DNA from: Norana najaformis
Taxonomy: Eukaryota; Annelida; Clitellata; Crassiclitellata; Hormogastridae
DNA length: 64,000 bases
Assembly: GCA_964023275.1 (NCBI GenBank)
Contig: OZ029920.1
Span: 3,463,438 to 3,527,437 of the forward strand
Direction of reading: 5' to 3'
Below the pieces are notes generated by a model, which saw nothing but the letters and a program-made list of their open reading frames with translations, ran no database searches and was not told the origin of the DNA. Below, piece after piece: positions 42,991-53,155 of the stretch (position 1 is its first letter; each line of letters opens with the position of its first letter). The position numbers and the translations under genes are program-made.

Positions 42991-43300
42991 TATGCATACT
43001 GGCTAGATTTGATCATTGGTCAAGGCTTACATCAAGGTTCCTCTATGCGTAAGGGTTCCGATTCGCGTCCCGGTGGTGGCTATATTTCACAGATTTAAAT
43101 CGTGGATTAGCACGGTCCGTACAAGTGGAACCTTAAATGGCGTGGCGCCGATTCAAACGGGCAGCGGTGGTGAAGGATCTCACCCGATCAGTTGATCACA
43201 AAAAGAACACAGCCGAGGTCACACGATTGCTATAGAAAAACGTTGAGATTTACATTGAGATTTACGTTGAGATTTAGTTTCTTTTTTTACGACGCTGTTT
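42990..43300 (+). mobile_element. SINE S1 copy
   Basis: The head region is degraded; the B-box-like GATTCGCGTCC is at 43,060-43,070. The body (GGCGCCGATTCAAACGGGC, GGTGAAGGATCTCACCCG) ends near 43,240. GTTGAGATTTACATTGAGAT is a short tandem repeat at 43,240-43,275. A truncated A2 core follows. Confidence 0.65.
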
Positions 43301-43920
43301 CATTACAAAATATCTGAAAGTAGCAACAGCTGAGTTTTTGTAGAACTATTTAGTGTTTTAATCATTTTTTGTCATCGTCAGAGTTGCTTACGTGTACTTC
43401 ACCGTAGCGGAACATCATAATGTCATGTAAACTAACGTTCAAATGAAGATTAAGGATAAATAGCGTCGAAATAAGCGAAATAAAGCTGTGAAAAAAATTG
43501 AATTAAGTAGCGGTAGTTCCAATGCTTAGCGACATCTTATGCCATCAAAGGCCGTTGATGTTGCCCTCCTCTTTTACCCAGGCTTGAGACTGGCACTACC
43601 CCAAAGAAGGCAGTGGCGATGTTATCTGAATTAACCGAACGCGAAAGTTTTATATACAATTTTCTAAAAGTAATTGAAAGGTGAGTACAAAGAAGCTAAT
43701 ATTTTCTTAGAAGCACGAAGTGCCACCGATATCTTACGACTGGCTAATCTCATAATTTCTACCAGTATGAGGTCATTCGAAGTTAGGTTAGTAGTTCCTG
43801 TTTAACGACTCTGTGTCATAATGAAGATGACTAGTGTCGCCCTCTTCCTTTACCCTTTGCTTCGGACTGAAACCGCCAGATTAAACGCATTGGCGGGATT
43901 TGATAATTGATTGAAAGAAG
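43300..43920 (+). repeat. A modules and B-like sites
   Basis: A B-like AAAGCTGTG is at 43,490. An A1 module is at 43,525-43,622. An A2 module at 43,795-43,895 has the best-preserved fold of that subtype: inner TCAT (43,816-43,819) with ATGA (43,827-43,830) and outer arms 43,806-43,812 and 43,833-43,839. Confidence 0.65.
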
Positions 43921-44370
43921 AGTTGTGCTTTTTCCTCCCTCAGCGCCACCTTCTGCCCAGATTGAGCATAATGCGCTTCACGTAATTCGAACAGATTTGG
44001 TTTCCATTTAGAGAATTCTATGGTTAGAGACTCTGTCACTTGCCAAAAGTCTTAGTAATTTTAAGAATCCATTTTCTGTTGTTTTTCCATTTTCGCTCAT
44101 TTCTTGATATTTTCTGCCTTCCTTTTCTCATCTCCTCTGACAAATTCTTCCTGAGCTTTTGGAATTTGCCCTGACTTCACCAAATAAATATGGTTTTGGA
44201 TTGCGATTTTGACTCGAAGTGACCAGCGGCTGATGCCTTGGGCATCATGATAGCGGCGCAATAGAAATCTCTAGATCTGAGATATATTTTCATTTCCATT
44301 TCAAAATTTCTGTGGACAACTCTCGCCAAAACCGTTTATATGGACTGAAACCATTATTGCATCTGTTAAT
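43920..44370 (+). repeat. Family F fragment
   Basis: TTCAGCGCCACCTTCTGCC, GAGAATTCTATGG, TTTCTGTGGACAACTCTCGCC and AAAACCG follow the F order loosely. Confidence 0.5.
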
Positions 44371-44543
44371 CAGTGGTGGATTTAGCTATAGGCGTGGGGG
44401 TTTGGGGATTTGCCTCCCCGTGCCTCTCTTGTTTATGCCGACGCCCCTCAGACCAGAAGCGTGCATGGAGGACTACCAGAATATGGCGTCCCTCTGGAAA
44501 TGCTCTCTAACCCCCAACGCAAGCATTCGTGGAGCCGTCACTA
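44371..44543. mobile_element. hAT-like MITE, copy 1
   Basis: It starts CAGTGGTGGATTTAG and ends GGAGCCGTCACTA, a 12-14 bp inverted repeat. Flanks CTGTTAAT and CTGTTAGC agree at 6 of 8 positions, consistent with an old 8-bp duplication. The copy at 60,524-60,698 has the same flanks. Confidence 0.6.
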
Positions 44544-44549
44544 CTGTTA

Positions 44550-45320
44550 GCATGAGTACGTTCAATTTAAATACGTAACTAGAAAACATAAGCCTCTGTT
44601 TACACGCCTTTAAATCACATTTTAGGACATTATTTATTTCTCATTCGCGTTTCGTCGCGAGATTAATTCAAATTATTGAACACCTTTAATTCGCTTTCTT
44701 CGAAGCTATTTACATTTCATTTTCCTTTATTTGGTGCGTGAACGTGATTCTAGCGCCTTAAGGTAAAGTCGACGTTAACGGCCCTGGCGACCACTAGATG
44801 TCATTAAATACTCAACAATACTACAAAATACTTAGCTTCATTTGTTAATTTTTAAACGGGTTGATCTTCAGACAATTTTATTTTGTTATTAATTTGTAAT
44901 AAGACAATTGCTTTACCTCTACCTATCTATATATTTATATTTATTAATTTTTCCCATAACAGCGTCGTTTAACAGGAACTAAATGTAGATGTACAGATTT
45001 TGTATAGCGAGTGGGATTGGCTAGAACCTATATTAATCCTTACACCATAAATATTATTTATTTGTTGATTTGATTTTGAATAATATCATCAGCTGTGCAA
45101 GTTATTTAACGCTTTGGTGCATTGTCAACGAACCATGAAAACAATAGCTTTCGCAATTAATTCATGAACCACTTTTGTTGAGTTTTGTAAAAATATGGGT
45201 AGCATAAGGATATCTTGCCTCTTCATAAAATCATATGATGCAATGGTTCGCCACTGACATCGACCTTACCTCACTTTACATGAAGACCTTTGATAAGAAG
45301 TTGAAATAATAGCGATTAGT
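44550..45320 (-). repeat. Reversed B modules, then block VI copy 2
   Basis: 44,570-44,830 aligns with 60,720-60,980 and holds reversed B cores at 44,608 and 44,685 and a reversed hairpin core at about 44,770-44,810. 44,955-45,315 aligns with 28,265-28,640 on the plus strand. Confidence 0.6.
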
Positions 45321-46045
45321 ATAAAAGAAATATACCGGAGACGAGCAACACAAATACAGCCGATTATTTCAGTCTTTAACGACATCTGGTGGGTATATCA
45401 CAGCCGTCGACGCTGACAGGTTAAATTAATGAACAGCTGCAATGAAACGAAAGTAGATATTTATATATAGTTTCAAAGAAAGCAAAATAAAGGTGTGCTA
45501 CAGTTCGAAATAAGCTCGCGACTCTGTAGTTGTTTATTTAACGACGACACACATACTAGCTATAGCAAAAGCCGTGGCGGAGTGGATACTACCGACGAAT
45601 GACTTTATATCGTTTGAAACGACTTTAAAGCGTTTGAAAATGATATATAAAGAACTTTGTCTACTATTTTGTATCCCATTTAGCGTTTAATGACATCTTA
45701 AGGCTGCAAGGGCCGTTGACGTCGGGATCGTCTTACAAATAAAACATTCCTAGTGATTGTAGTAGTTCCTCAGTTTAAAGACATCTTACGGCATCAAAGG
45801 CCGTTGACGTCGACCTAACCTCACTTTGCATGAAGACCTTTCAAGGAAGATGAAGCAATAGCGATCTATGGAAAACGAGATATTTATAATGCCTGAAGAT
45901 GAGATTTAAAGGTGTCTAGACGTTCTGCTTTTGATACTGTTGAGTGTTTAAAGGCGTATACTTTAAATTACGATCTTCGCAATCATTGTTCTGGAACGAC
46001 TTCGCCAGGCAGAGAATTACTAATACACAAAGGTATACAGAATGA
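45320..46045 (+). repeat. B modules and A core
   Basis: A core at about 45,378-45,415. A B AAAGGTGTG site at 45,490 with TATATAG 25 bp upstream. Cores near 45,690 and 45,780 and a B promoter-like site at 45,883-45,916. Confidence 0.6.
45883..45917 (+). promoter_or_regulatory. B-type TATA plus AAAGGTGTC, 25-bp spacing
   Basis: TTTATAA at 45,883 and AAAGGTGTC at 45,908. Confidence 0.45.

Positions 46046-46094
<49 letters not shown>
46046..46094. repeat. (AAGT)n microsatellite
   Basis: About twelve perfect AAGT units. Confidence 0.97.
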
Positions 46095-46840
46095 TATTCT
46101 TTTCTACCAATAGCAAATCGCACATCGGTTTACAAGTATTTAAGAATATAAGGGATAAAAAAAAGAAATATTTCCTAATTTTAATTTACAAATTAGAGTT
46201 GCAGATACAAATTAGGATATTTTTCTGACACCTTTAGACACCTTTTAATCTTATTCCACGTTACCATATAATATGCATTTTTGAAAATTCCTTGTACTAA
46301 ATCTTATGTGGCTGTTTCCTACTTTTAATTTGCAGCAAGCTAAATGGCTTATATATAATAATTCTAATCTGCAAGCATATATCTTGGGTTGTCTCGTTGC
46401 ATTTCAGCAGTTTTATGTAATATTTAGGAAAGGTTCCACGCCACCCAAAATTACTAGGGAAACAGGCCGCCAGCTCGATCGTTCGTTGTCTTTTGTGATT
46501 TTCGCGACAGTTCTAAGCCTATTGTTGTTTCCAGATTTCTTTGTTTGCTATGGTTCGACGAACGATCAACTCTTCCCAGGGAGCGGATAGGGTGTTCTGC
46601 GCTCGGGGACAAAACACATACTCTGCACCCCAAAACCAAAGTCTAATTTAAACATTTTGAATTTTTGGACGGCTTATTACAATTTTAGATTTATTACACT
46701 TAGCAAAATGTTATTTGATGAATCATGTAGAGCAGACAATTACGCTTCGATTAACAAAACAGCACTGCAAAGTGCACACCTTTTTTAGAGATATAATCTC
46801 ATTAAGTAAAATTAACTCCGCAACTGCCGTACTGGGGTGA
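46095..46840. other. Mostly unassigned sequence
   Basis: One reversed B-like site (GACACCTTTAGACACC) is near 46,225. A 94-codon frame at 46,306-46,590 has a hydrophobic stretch but no family features. Otherwise I see nothing. Confidence 0.35.
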
Positions 46841-47600
46841 TGCCATTTTACTCCCTCACTTTACGCCAACTAAGCCTTACGCATATGGGACAAGTGTCGC
46901 CCTCTGTCAGCCCTCTAGCTGTGCCTTTGCTTCTTTCAAGTGCAGGGCGAAACTTCCAAGAAACACTGTACATAGGTCATAGGTCATAGGTAACCAAAGT
47001 TCATCTTAGATAACATGTTCCATTCTTGTGGATTCAGTAAAGGTCGCTCATCCACCACATATATCTCTAATTGCAGAATCCGGAATGTCTACGGTTAACA
47101 ATGTTACGTCATCTGCTGATACAGACCACGTGACAGCTGAGACAGACCACGTGAGAGCCCGTATTGTTTGCTGTCCGTGGGCGAACTGGGGTAGGGGCAA
47201 GAACAACTGTTGGTGCCATGTGTCGCTAGTAAGGGACCACATTGCCTTGTCGGCCTGAATGGTCTAAGCTGCCTATGCAATTAAGCGGCGTTGATAAATA
47301 CAGATCAACGCAAAACTGGATTGTAGTCGGCCATACACATAACCGAATTATGCACTTGTGCGATATGCATATAGCCGGAGTTGTTTTCCATTCAAATACC
47401 CTGCATTAAACAGGGTCGGCCAGCTTCCAGGAGGGATTAATTCCAGCCAGAAGTCCAGCTTCTATGCACATAAGCGAATTACGTACTCATCAGTTATGCC
47501 CTTAAGACTGCATATGAAACCATGATTGAGAGGTGACCTTACTGAGACGTGCACAAGTTTACTTGGACTCGAGAATAAAGACGAGCAAACCTTATCCAGC
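46840..47600 (+). mobile_element. LTR-like family L, longest copy
   Basis: It starts near CTCCCTCACTTTACGCC and ends near AATAAAGACGAGCAAACC. It is intact at the site (47,175-47,190) where the 4.8-kb copy carries a transposon. The promoter region is degraded (CTGCATATGAAACC), so the TATA box is lost here. AATAAA is at 47,572-47,577. No coding region. LTR identity rests on the TATA/AATAAA pair only. Confidence 0.6.
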
Positions 47601-48345
47601 GTGAAATTTTATTTACTTTTTATTTTATTAAAAGCACTTAACACTCCCTCAAGATCAGTAAATCTGAAAATGAGGCGCGGGTCTGTCGATCTTGCCATTC
47701 AAACGGGTAGACTGTGATTCTTAAAGTTTGACGACATCTTCTGGCACCAAAGACCGTTTACGTTGAAATAACAACCCTGACGAACATTGAGTTCAATTTG
47801 CTAACAGATAGAATTATAACTTTAGTAAAGATGGATTTAAAGGTGTCTAAACGTAGCAGAAGTAACATGGGTCGAACGAAAAGCATGGTCTGCACAGTGT
47901 CGCTTAAAGTGATGTAAAGGTGTCGAGACCGGACCTGATTTTCCAAATGCTACCGAATGTTAAACGACATATTATTTGCTGTTTTATTTAATTTATTCAT
48001 TAAAATCACTTATAAGGAACGTATATTCAGTAAATCTGAATCTGAGGCGCGGATCTTGTGGCTGTCGAGGCCGTTGACCTCGATCTTGGCACAGCAAATG
48101 GTAGACGGTGAAACTAGCCATGGATTCTAACAGTTTAACCACATCTTGTGGCATCATTGGCCGTTTACGTCCGATAATAGCGATGAGTACAGTTAGCATA
48201 AAATTAGCAACTAATTATATCGTTAGTAAATAGGGATTTAGAGGTGTCTAAACGTAGCCCATTATTTGTGCACCATCGGGTTTTTAACGAGATCTTGTGA
48301 CTGACATCGCTCTTGAGGTCAACCTCACGATACCTTATGTGATTT
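47600..48345 (+). repeat. Family H, two partial copies with B sites
   Basis: H begins at about 47,600 (TTTATTTTATTAAAAGC) and again at about 47,985 (TTTATTCATTAAAATCAC). Each has AGTAAATCTGAA, a GCGCGG motif and hairpin cores (47,730; 48,060; 48,130). B sites are at 47,838, 47,917 (AAAGGTGTCGAG) and 48,243. It is the reference for the uninterrupted H site that the 32.7-kb LINE split. Confidence 0.6.
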
Positions 48346-49160
48346 TCTACACATAGTAGTTAATAGCGTAGTAGATCCAATGTTTAACGACAGCGTATGG
48401 CAACAGTGGCCGTTGACATCGCCCTCCTCCTTTATCCAAGCTTGGGGCTGGCACTATCTCCAAACAAGGCAGTGGCGGAGTTGCTTTATTGCAAACTGAT
48501 TCAGATTCGTCAAAATCTTTTTCTATCTCCCTAAAAATGGTGTGCAGTCTGCAGTGTTGTTTTGTAAATCGAACCCCAAATATCTCCACTATAAACCGCA
48601 CCAAATATTGTTTTGCAATCAGTAATAAAACTATCTAAAGCTCGCACAGTTACAACTGAAATGACTTTAGTAGCAGTTTTTACATTGTATGACGACATCT
48701 TATGGCTGCAAGGGCCGTTGATACCGATCACGCATTACTACTCAAAAAGATGTTCTTGATACTAATCATTGAAGAAAACGATAAGTTTATAGAGTCAGAA
48801 AGCTATTTATAGGTGTGTAAACATACGCTAATAATTTTGTATCCTGATACATGTCTATTGACATCTTCAGGCTACCGGGGTGGTAGACTTACACCATCTC
48901 TCATTAGCGGATCGATATGTTTACAAAGGAAAAGCAAATTCATCGAAGGTTTTATTCACCACTGATTTTGATCAAATATGTTTACTCTACAGTTTTATAG
49001 ACAATCATCTTCCAAACTTTTCACAGAATTTCTGCTATGATGGTTTCCGCTTAACGACTCCATGTCATAACGAGGAATATATACCTTCGCCGTTCCCTTT
49101 TATCAAGGCACCACCCGACTAAAGGCTACGAAAGGCAGGGGGCGGAGTTTACACCAGCGA
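48345..49160 (+). repeat. A module, B site and A3 module
   Basis: A complete A module (discordant arms GACAGC/GACATCG) at 48,379-48,482. 48,490-48,730 repeats 34,505-34,745. A B site at about 48,812. The A3 module is at 49,045-49,150. Confidence 0.6.
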
Positions 49161-49480
49161 GTGTAGTGCTTGCTTGGTTAGCTCATACAGTGCGTTACAG
49201 AGCTCAAGTATGCCGGATCAAATGCCGAGAGTGGTTTATTTCAGAGATTTAAATCTCGGGCTAGCACGTTTACGGGGATTTTAAATGGCGTGGCCCGATT
49301 CAAACTTGCAACGGTGGTGAAGGATCTTACCCGATAATTTCATTGAAAACTGAACAGGGTCAAGGTCACACGGTTGCTATAGAAAACCGTGTACATTTAC
49401 ATATAGTTTCTGTTTAACGACGCCCCTCCATAATCCAGGCTTGGGAGTGGCACCACCCGACTAAAGGCTGTGGAGGAGAT
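49160..49480 (+). mobile_element. SINE S1 followed by hairpin-less A2 copy
   Basis: The S1 head is truncated (TTGGTTAGCTCATACAG). The body runs to about 49,395. The A2 module after it reads GTTTAACGACG joined to CCCCTCC (49,423-49,438), so the loop and one arm of the hairpin are missing, while the GGCTTGGGAGTGGCACC tail is intact. Confidence 0.65.
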
Positions 49481-51060
49481 AATTTGAGTATATATGATAT
49501 ATGCAGCATAAGAGCAGCATGTTTTAGAGGTACCGAATACAGTTGAATACTTTATAGCATTGTTACCTGTGTTTAATGACATCTTCTGGCCGCCATAGTC
49601 GTCAGCATCAACTTTGCCTTATAGGAATGTGATGTCTTAACGGAAACCAGCGAATTCTAAGTATTAGTTTAACGACATTTGATGGCATCAGAGGACGCTG
49701 ACATCGCTCTCCTCCTTTATCCAAGCTTGGGACTGGCACTACCCGACCAAATACAGTAGCGGAGTTTGTCTAAAGAATTCAAAGATTGAAATTTGACGTA
49801 TAATATTATGCATTCATTGTAGATCCACAGTTTAAGGACAGTTTATGACATCAAAGGCCGTTGACGTCGGCCTACTCCTTTATCCAGGCTTTGGACTGGC
49901 ACTAATCCCAAACAAGGCAGTGGCGCAGTTATAGACATTCATGAACGAGAATGAAAGTATATAACGTCGCAGAAAGCGACATAAGGGTGTGCAACAATTT
50001 GAAATAAGCTGTGTATAAACTGGGTAACTATTTATTAAACGACTCCAATAATTCTTATATGTATATGGATGTGAATGCGTGTGTTTGTTTAGCTGGCAGC
50101 AGATAAAAAAATAAAAACATCTGACTGTTTATCTGGTTTTCCCCATGCATGGTCATTAAATGTACAAAACGGAACTGTAGGCCAACAGTACGGTTTGATG
50201 TCATAGAGTAGGGTTCAGATGGGCAGAATGGGTTGGACAGGGTGTGGAAGGTTATGGCAGGGTAGGGTAGAAGGCGTTCGAAAATTTAGGTCCAGCAACC
50301 GAGAAATCCCATTCACCTTCGACCTTACCTAACCTAGCTTTATTATTGAAGATTCCGATTGACCCCAACAGTTCAACGACGTCTTATGGTATAAAAGATT
50401 CGGTAGGAAATTTTTGACAATTCTCACTGTTAGGCATGTTATCGATTAGTAGCTTCCAACGTTCAACGACATCTTATGGCAGCAATGGCCGCTGACTTCT
50501 ATTGGAAACTTATTGCGCAGTTCTGATTATATCAGACTTCTTTCAGTTCTCACCACAGGAGTCGTTGTGTAACCACTGATTTAATGAAACTGCAGTATTT
50601 ATAACGATTTAAAATCACGATATAAAGGTGTCTAAACGTAGCCGAATATTTTGTAGCCCATCGATCGTTTAATGACATCTTGACATTCAGCTTTCTATAG
50701 TACATCCCGTGTGGGTGCGCTGGCGTTTTAGCGAAATAGAGATAAATCAAGCGTTGACGGACCGCGATTTAAAGGTGTCTAAAATGAGTGACGACATCTT
50801 GTGGCTGCACGTTTACTGTCCTGGATTGGCCCTGTATTCGCATTAGAGAAATTATGGTCTTATGCTTGGAATCCCGGTGAACCTTGACGGATTGACGCCC
50901 TTAGTTTCACCCTTGTCTTATGTTGCCGAAAATCATGTCAAACATCATTCTTGTTTAATAATTGTACTATTCTGTCTTTAACAATATATGATGGGTTAAA
51001 GGGCCGTTGACGTTGACCTTACAGCTTAACATTTAGGGAGCATGACCCAAGTGGACACAT
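49480..51060 (+). repeat. A and B modules
   Basis: Cores at about 49,570 and 50,365; A modules at 49,671-49,766 and 49,830-49,930; a B AGGGTGTGC variant at about 49,986; cores at 50,465 and 50,670; B sites at 50,623 and 50,768. 50,040-50,340 is not recognised. Confidence 0.6.
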
Positions 51061-51600
51061 AATTCACTGAAAGGCGCTAAGTTCTTCCTTTGCGAAATCT
51101 ATTGCCTAGATTGTACTGTACGTAATAGTTTGCACGTAACCGAACAGTTTCAGTTTCAATATATAGTTCTACAGCCACAGTTTATGTTTACTAAACACCT
51201 CTCTGACTTTGCCAAGATCTTCGCAATGCTAAAAAGCATTTTATGTTCTCACTTTCGCACTTTTTAAAGCGACGTTTACTTCTATTTTCCTGTCGTCCGT
51301 CCTTTAAATCTTTTCACAGTATTGTAATAGTTGAGTCCTTTCTTCACAATTTCTGTTGGCAGATCTTTCCAAAACCGGTTTGTAACCAGAAGCAATCATT
51401 ATATCCGTTCCCTCGCAGCCTAGTTCACTGGAACCACACTTGGTTCATAGAGGGGCATCTAACTCTATTAACATTACTGTCTGTGTTAGCATTAACACTT
51501 ACGATGAATTTAAACACTAAGAAGTCTAACCGTTTGGTAGCAGGTGCGATATCGAACTAAGAAGAGTCTACAATTTGTTAGTAATATCGGGTGTTTTGAA
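51060..51600 (+). repeat. Family F repeat, copy 2
   Basis: Same phrases as 27,290-27,800: CAGTTTCAGTTTCAATA, TTCTACAGCCACAGTTT, CACAATTTCTGTTGGCAG, CACTTACGATGAATTTAAAC. A 105-codon frame through it (51,243-51,560) is not a recognised protein. Confidence 0.65.
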
Positions 51601-53155
51601 CCTGTCTTGAACTTTGACATGGACCACTAATTTCACAACTAGCGACCTACTGAAAATAAGGATTTTATAACGCCGGAATACAACAATTTAAAGGTGTCGA
51701 AGCGCAACATAATATTTGCATTAGTACTCAGTGTTTAATAACTTACTTTGGTTGATTTAACCTCGTATTACTGCAGAGTTTTCATTTTCAGAAAGTTCCT
51801 GACGTTGAACCAATTCGATAGCTTTTATAGCGCCTGAAGCCGCGATTTAAAGGTGTCTAAGCGCATTCCAATAATTTCCATACACGCACACGCACACAAG
51901 AATAATTGACGTCGTTTAATAAAATTGGTACACTGTTTATGTCATGTCATGTCATGCACCAACGTCGCTGCGCGACGGTTGGCTACATGAATGGACTAGA
52001 GCTCTCCACTGACGCCTATTGCGTGCAGCGGCGAGAAGATAAGAACCAGAAAGGTTAGTCCAGGAAAGAATATTGTCGATCCAGTTAATTTGGGGTTTTA
52101 TTTTTTTATTTTGTTTATACCCAGCTTAATTCAAATTTTCGAACACCTTTATTTCGCTTTCTACGACGTTATGTAGTTATGTATTTTATAAAAACAAATT
52201 ACAATAATATATTTTATAAACCAACGATAATATGTGTCAATATTTTAACGGCATCTTATGGCTGTCATGCCGTTGACCTCGACCTAACGTCCACTTACAT
52301 GAAAGCCAGACTACAGAGAATGTAAGCACTGACGATTTAGCGAAAACGAGAAATTTATAGCGTATAAAATTACAATTTAAAGGTGTCTAAAAGTACTCTA
52401 ATATTTTGTATACTGCTTCGTATTAATATGCTGCCAATTACAACTAAACTACTGTAAAACCACAAAACACAACTGTACGCAAAAAACAAATGAAATAAAT
52501 ATAGTCTTCTTTGTTTAACGACATCTTATGCCTGCCAGGGCCGTTCACTTCAACATCGTATTACTTCATTACATTACGTCCCGAATGAAGGAAAACCTAT
52601 AGCTTTATAGAGTAGTACTAGTTCCGGTGTTTAACGACAGCTTATGGCATCAAAGGCCGTTGCCGTCGCTCTCCTCCTTTATCCAGGCTTGGCACTGGCA
52701 CTACCCCGAAACAAAACAGTGGTGGAGTTATGCATTAACTAAAAGAGAATGAAAGTATATAGCATCGAAGAATCGAACACTTTTGCCTATCGATTTTGCT
52801 TCGACTGAGCAGCTGTGAATAAGCTGGTCCTCGTGACGTGGCTTTAGTTGGGCGCTGTAGATATCTCGGGATTTTACGATTACGATTACGCCAGCGAAGA
52901 TGTCACTGTATTATAAACCCCGGGGCTGCGATCAATGCAGGGACCTGTTGGATTGAATTGCGCCGAAAATTTGTTCACTTCGGCATAGAATATGAACAGG
53001 TGTGAGCTAGAATCTACTCATGATTGCAAAAATAGAAATTTACAGTTGCGTATTTTATTTAAAAAATTATTTCTAAAAATGTATTTTATACACTAACGAT
53101 TAGCAGTATCAATTCTCTAACAACATCTTATGGCCCCCAAGGTCGTTGTCGTCGA
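51600..53155 (+). repeat. B modules and one A module
   Basis: B sites at 51,690, 51,849, a reversed one near 52,140, and 52,379. Cores at about 52,245 and 52,517. The A module (GACAGC/GCCGTCG) at 52,628-52,730. LINE 3' end D with (TTACGA)n tail at 52,775-52,890. A GTCAT repeat at 51,939-51,955. The last core (53,125-53,155) is cut by the hAT element. Confidence 0.6.
52354..52388 (+). promoter_or_regulatory. B-type TATA plus AAAGGTGTC, 25-bp spacing
   Basis: TTTATAG at 52,354 and AAAGGTGTC at 52,379. A similar site lies at 51,824/51,849. Confidence 0.45.

Noticed and set aside
46840..47600. Complete LTR retrotransposon
   Set aside because: There is no second LTR, primer-binding site or gag-pol frame in range.
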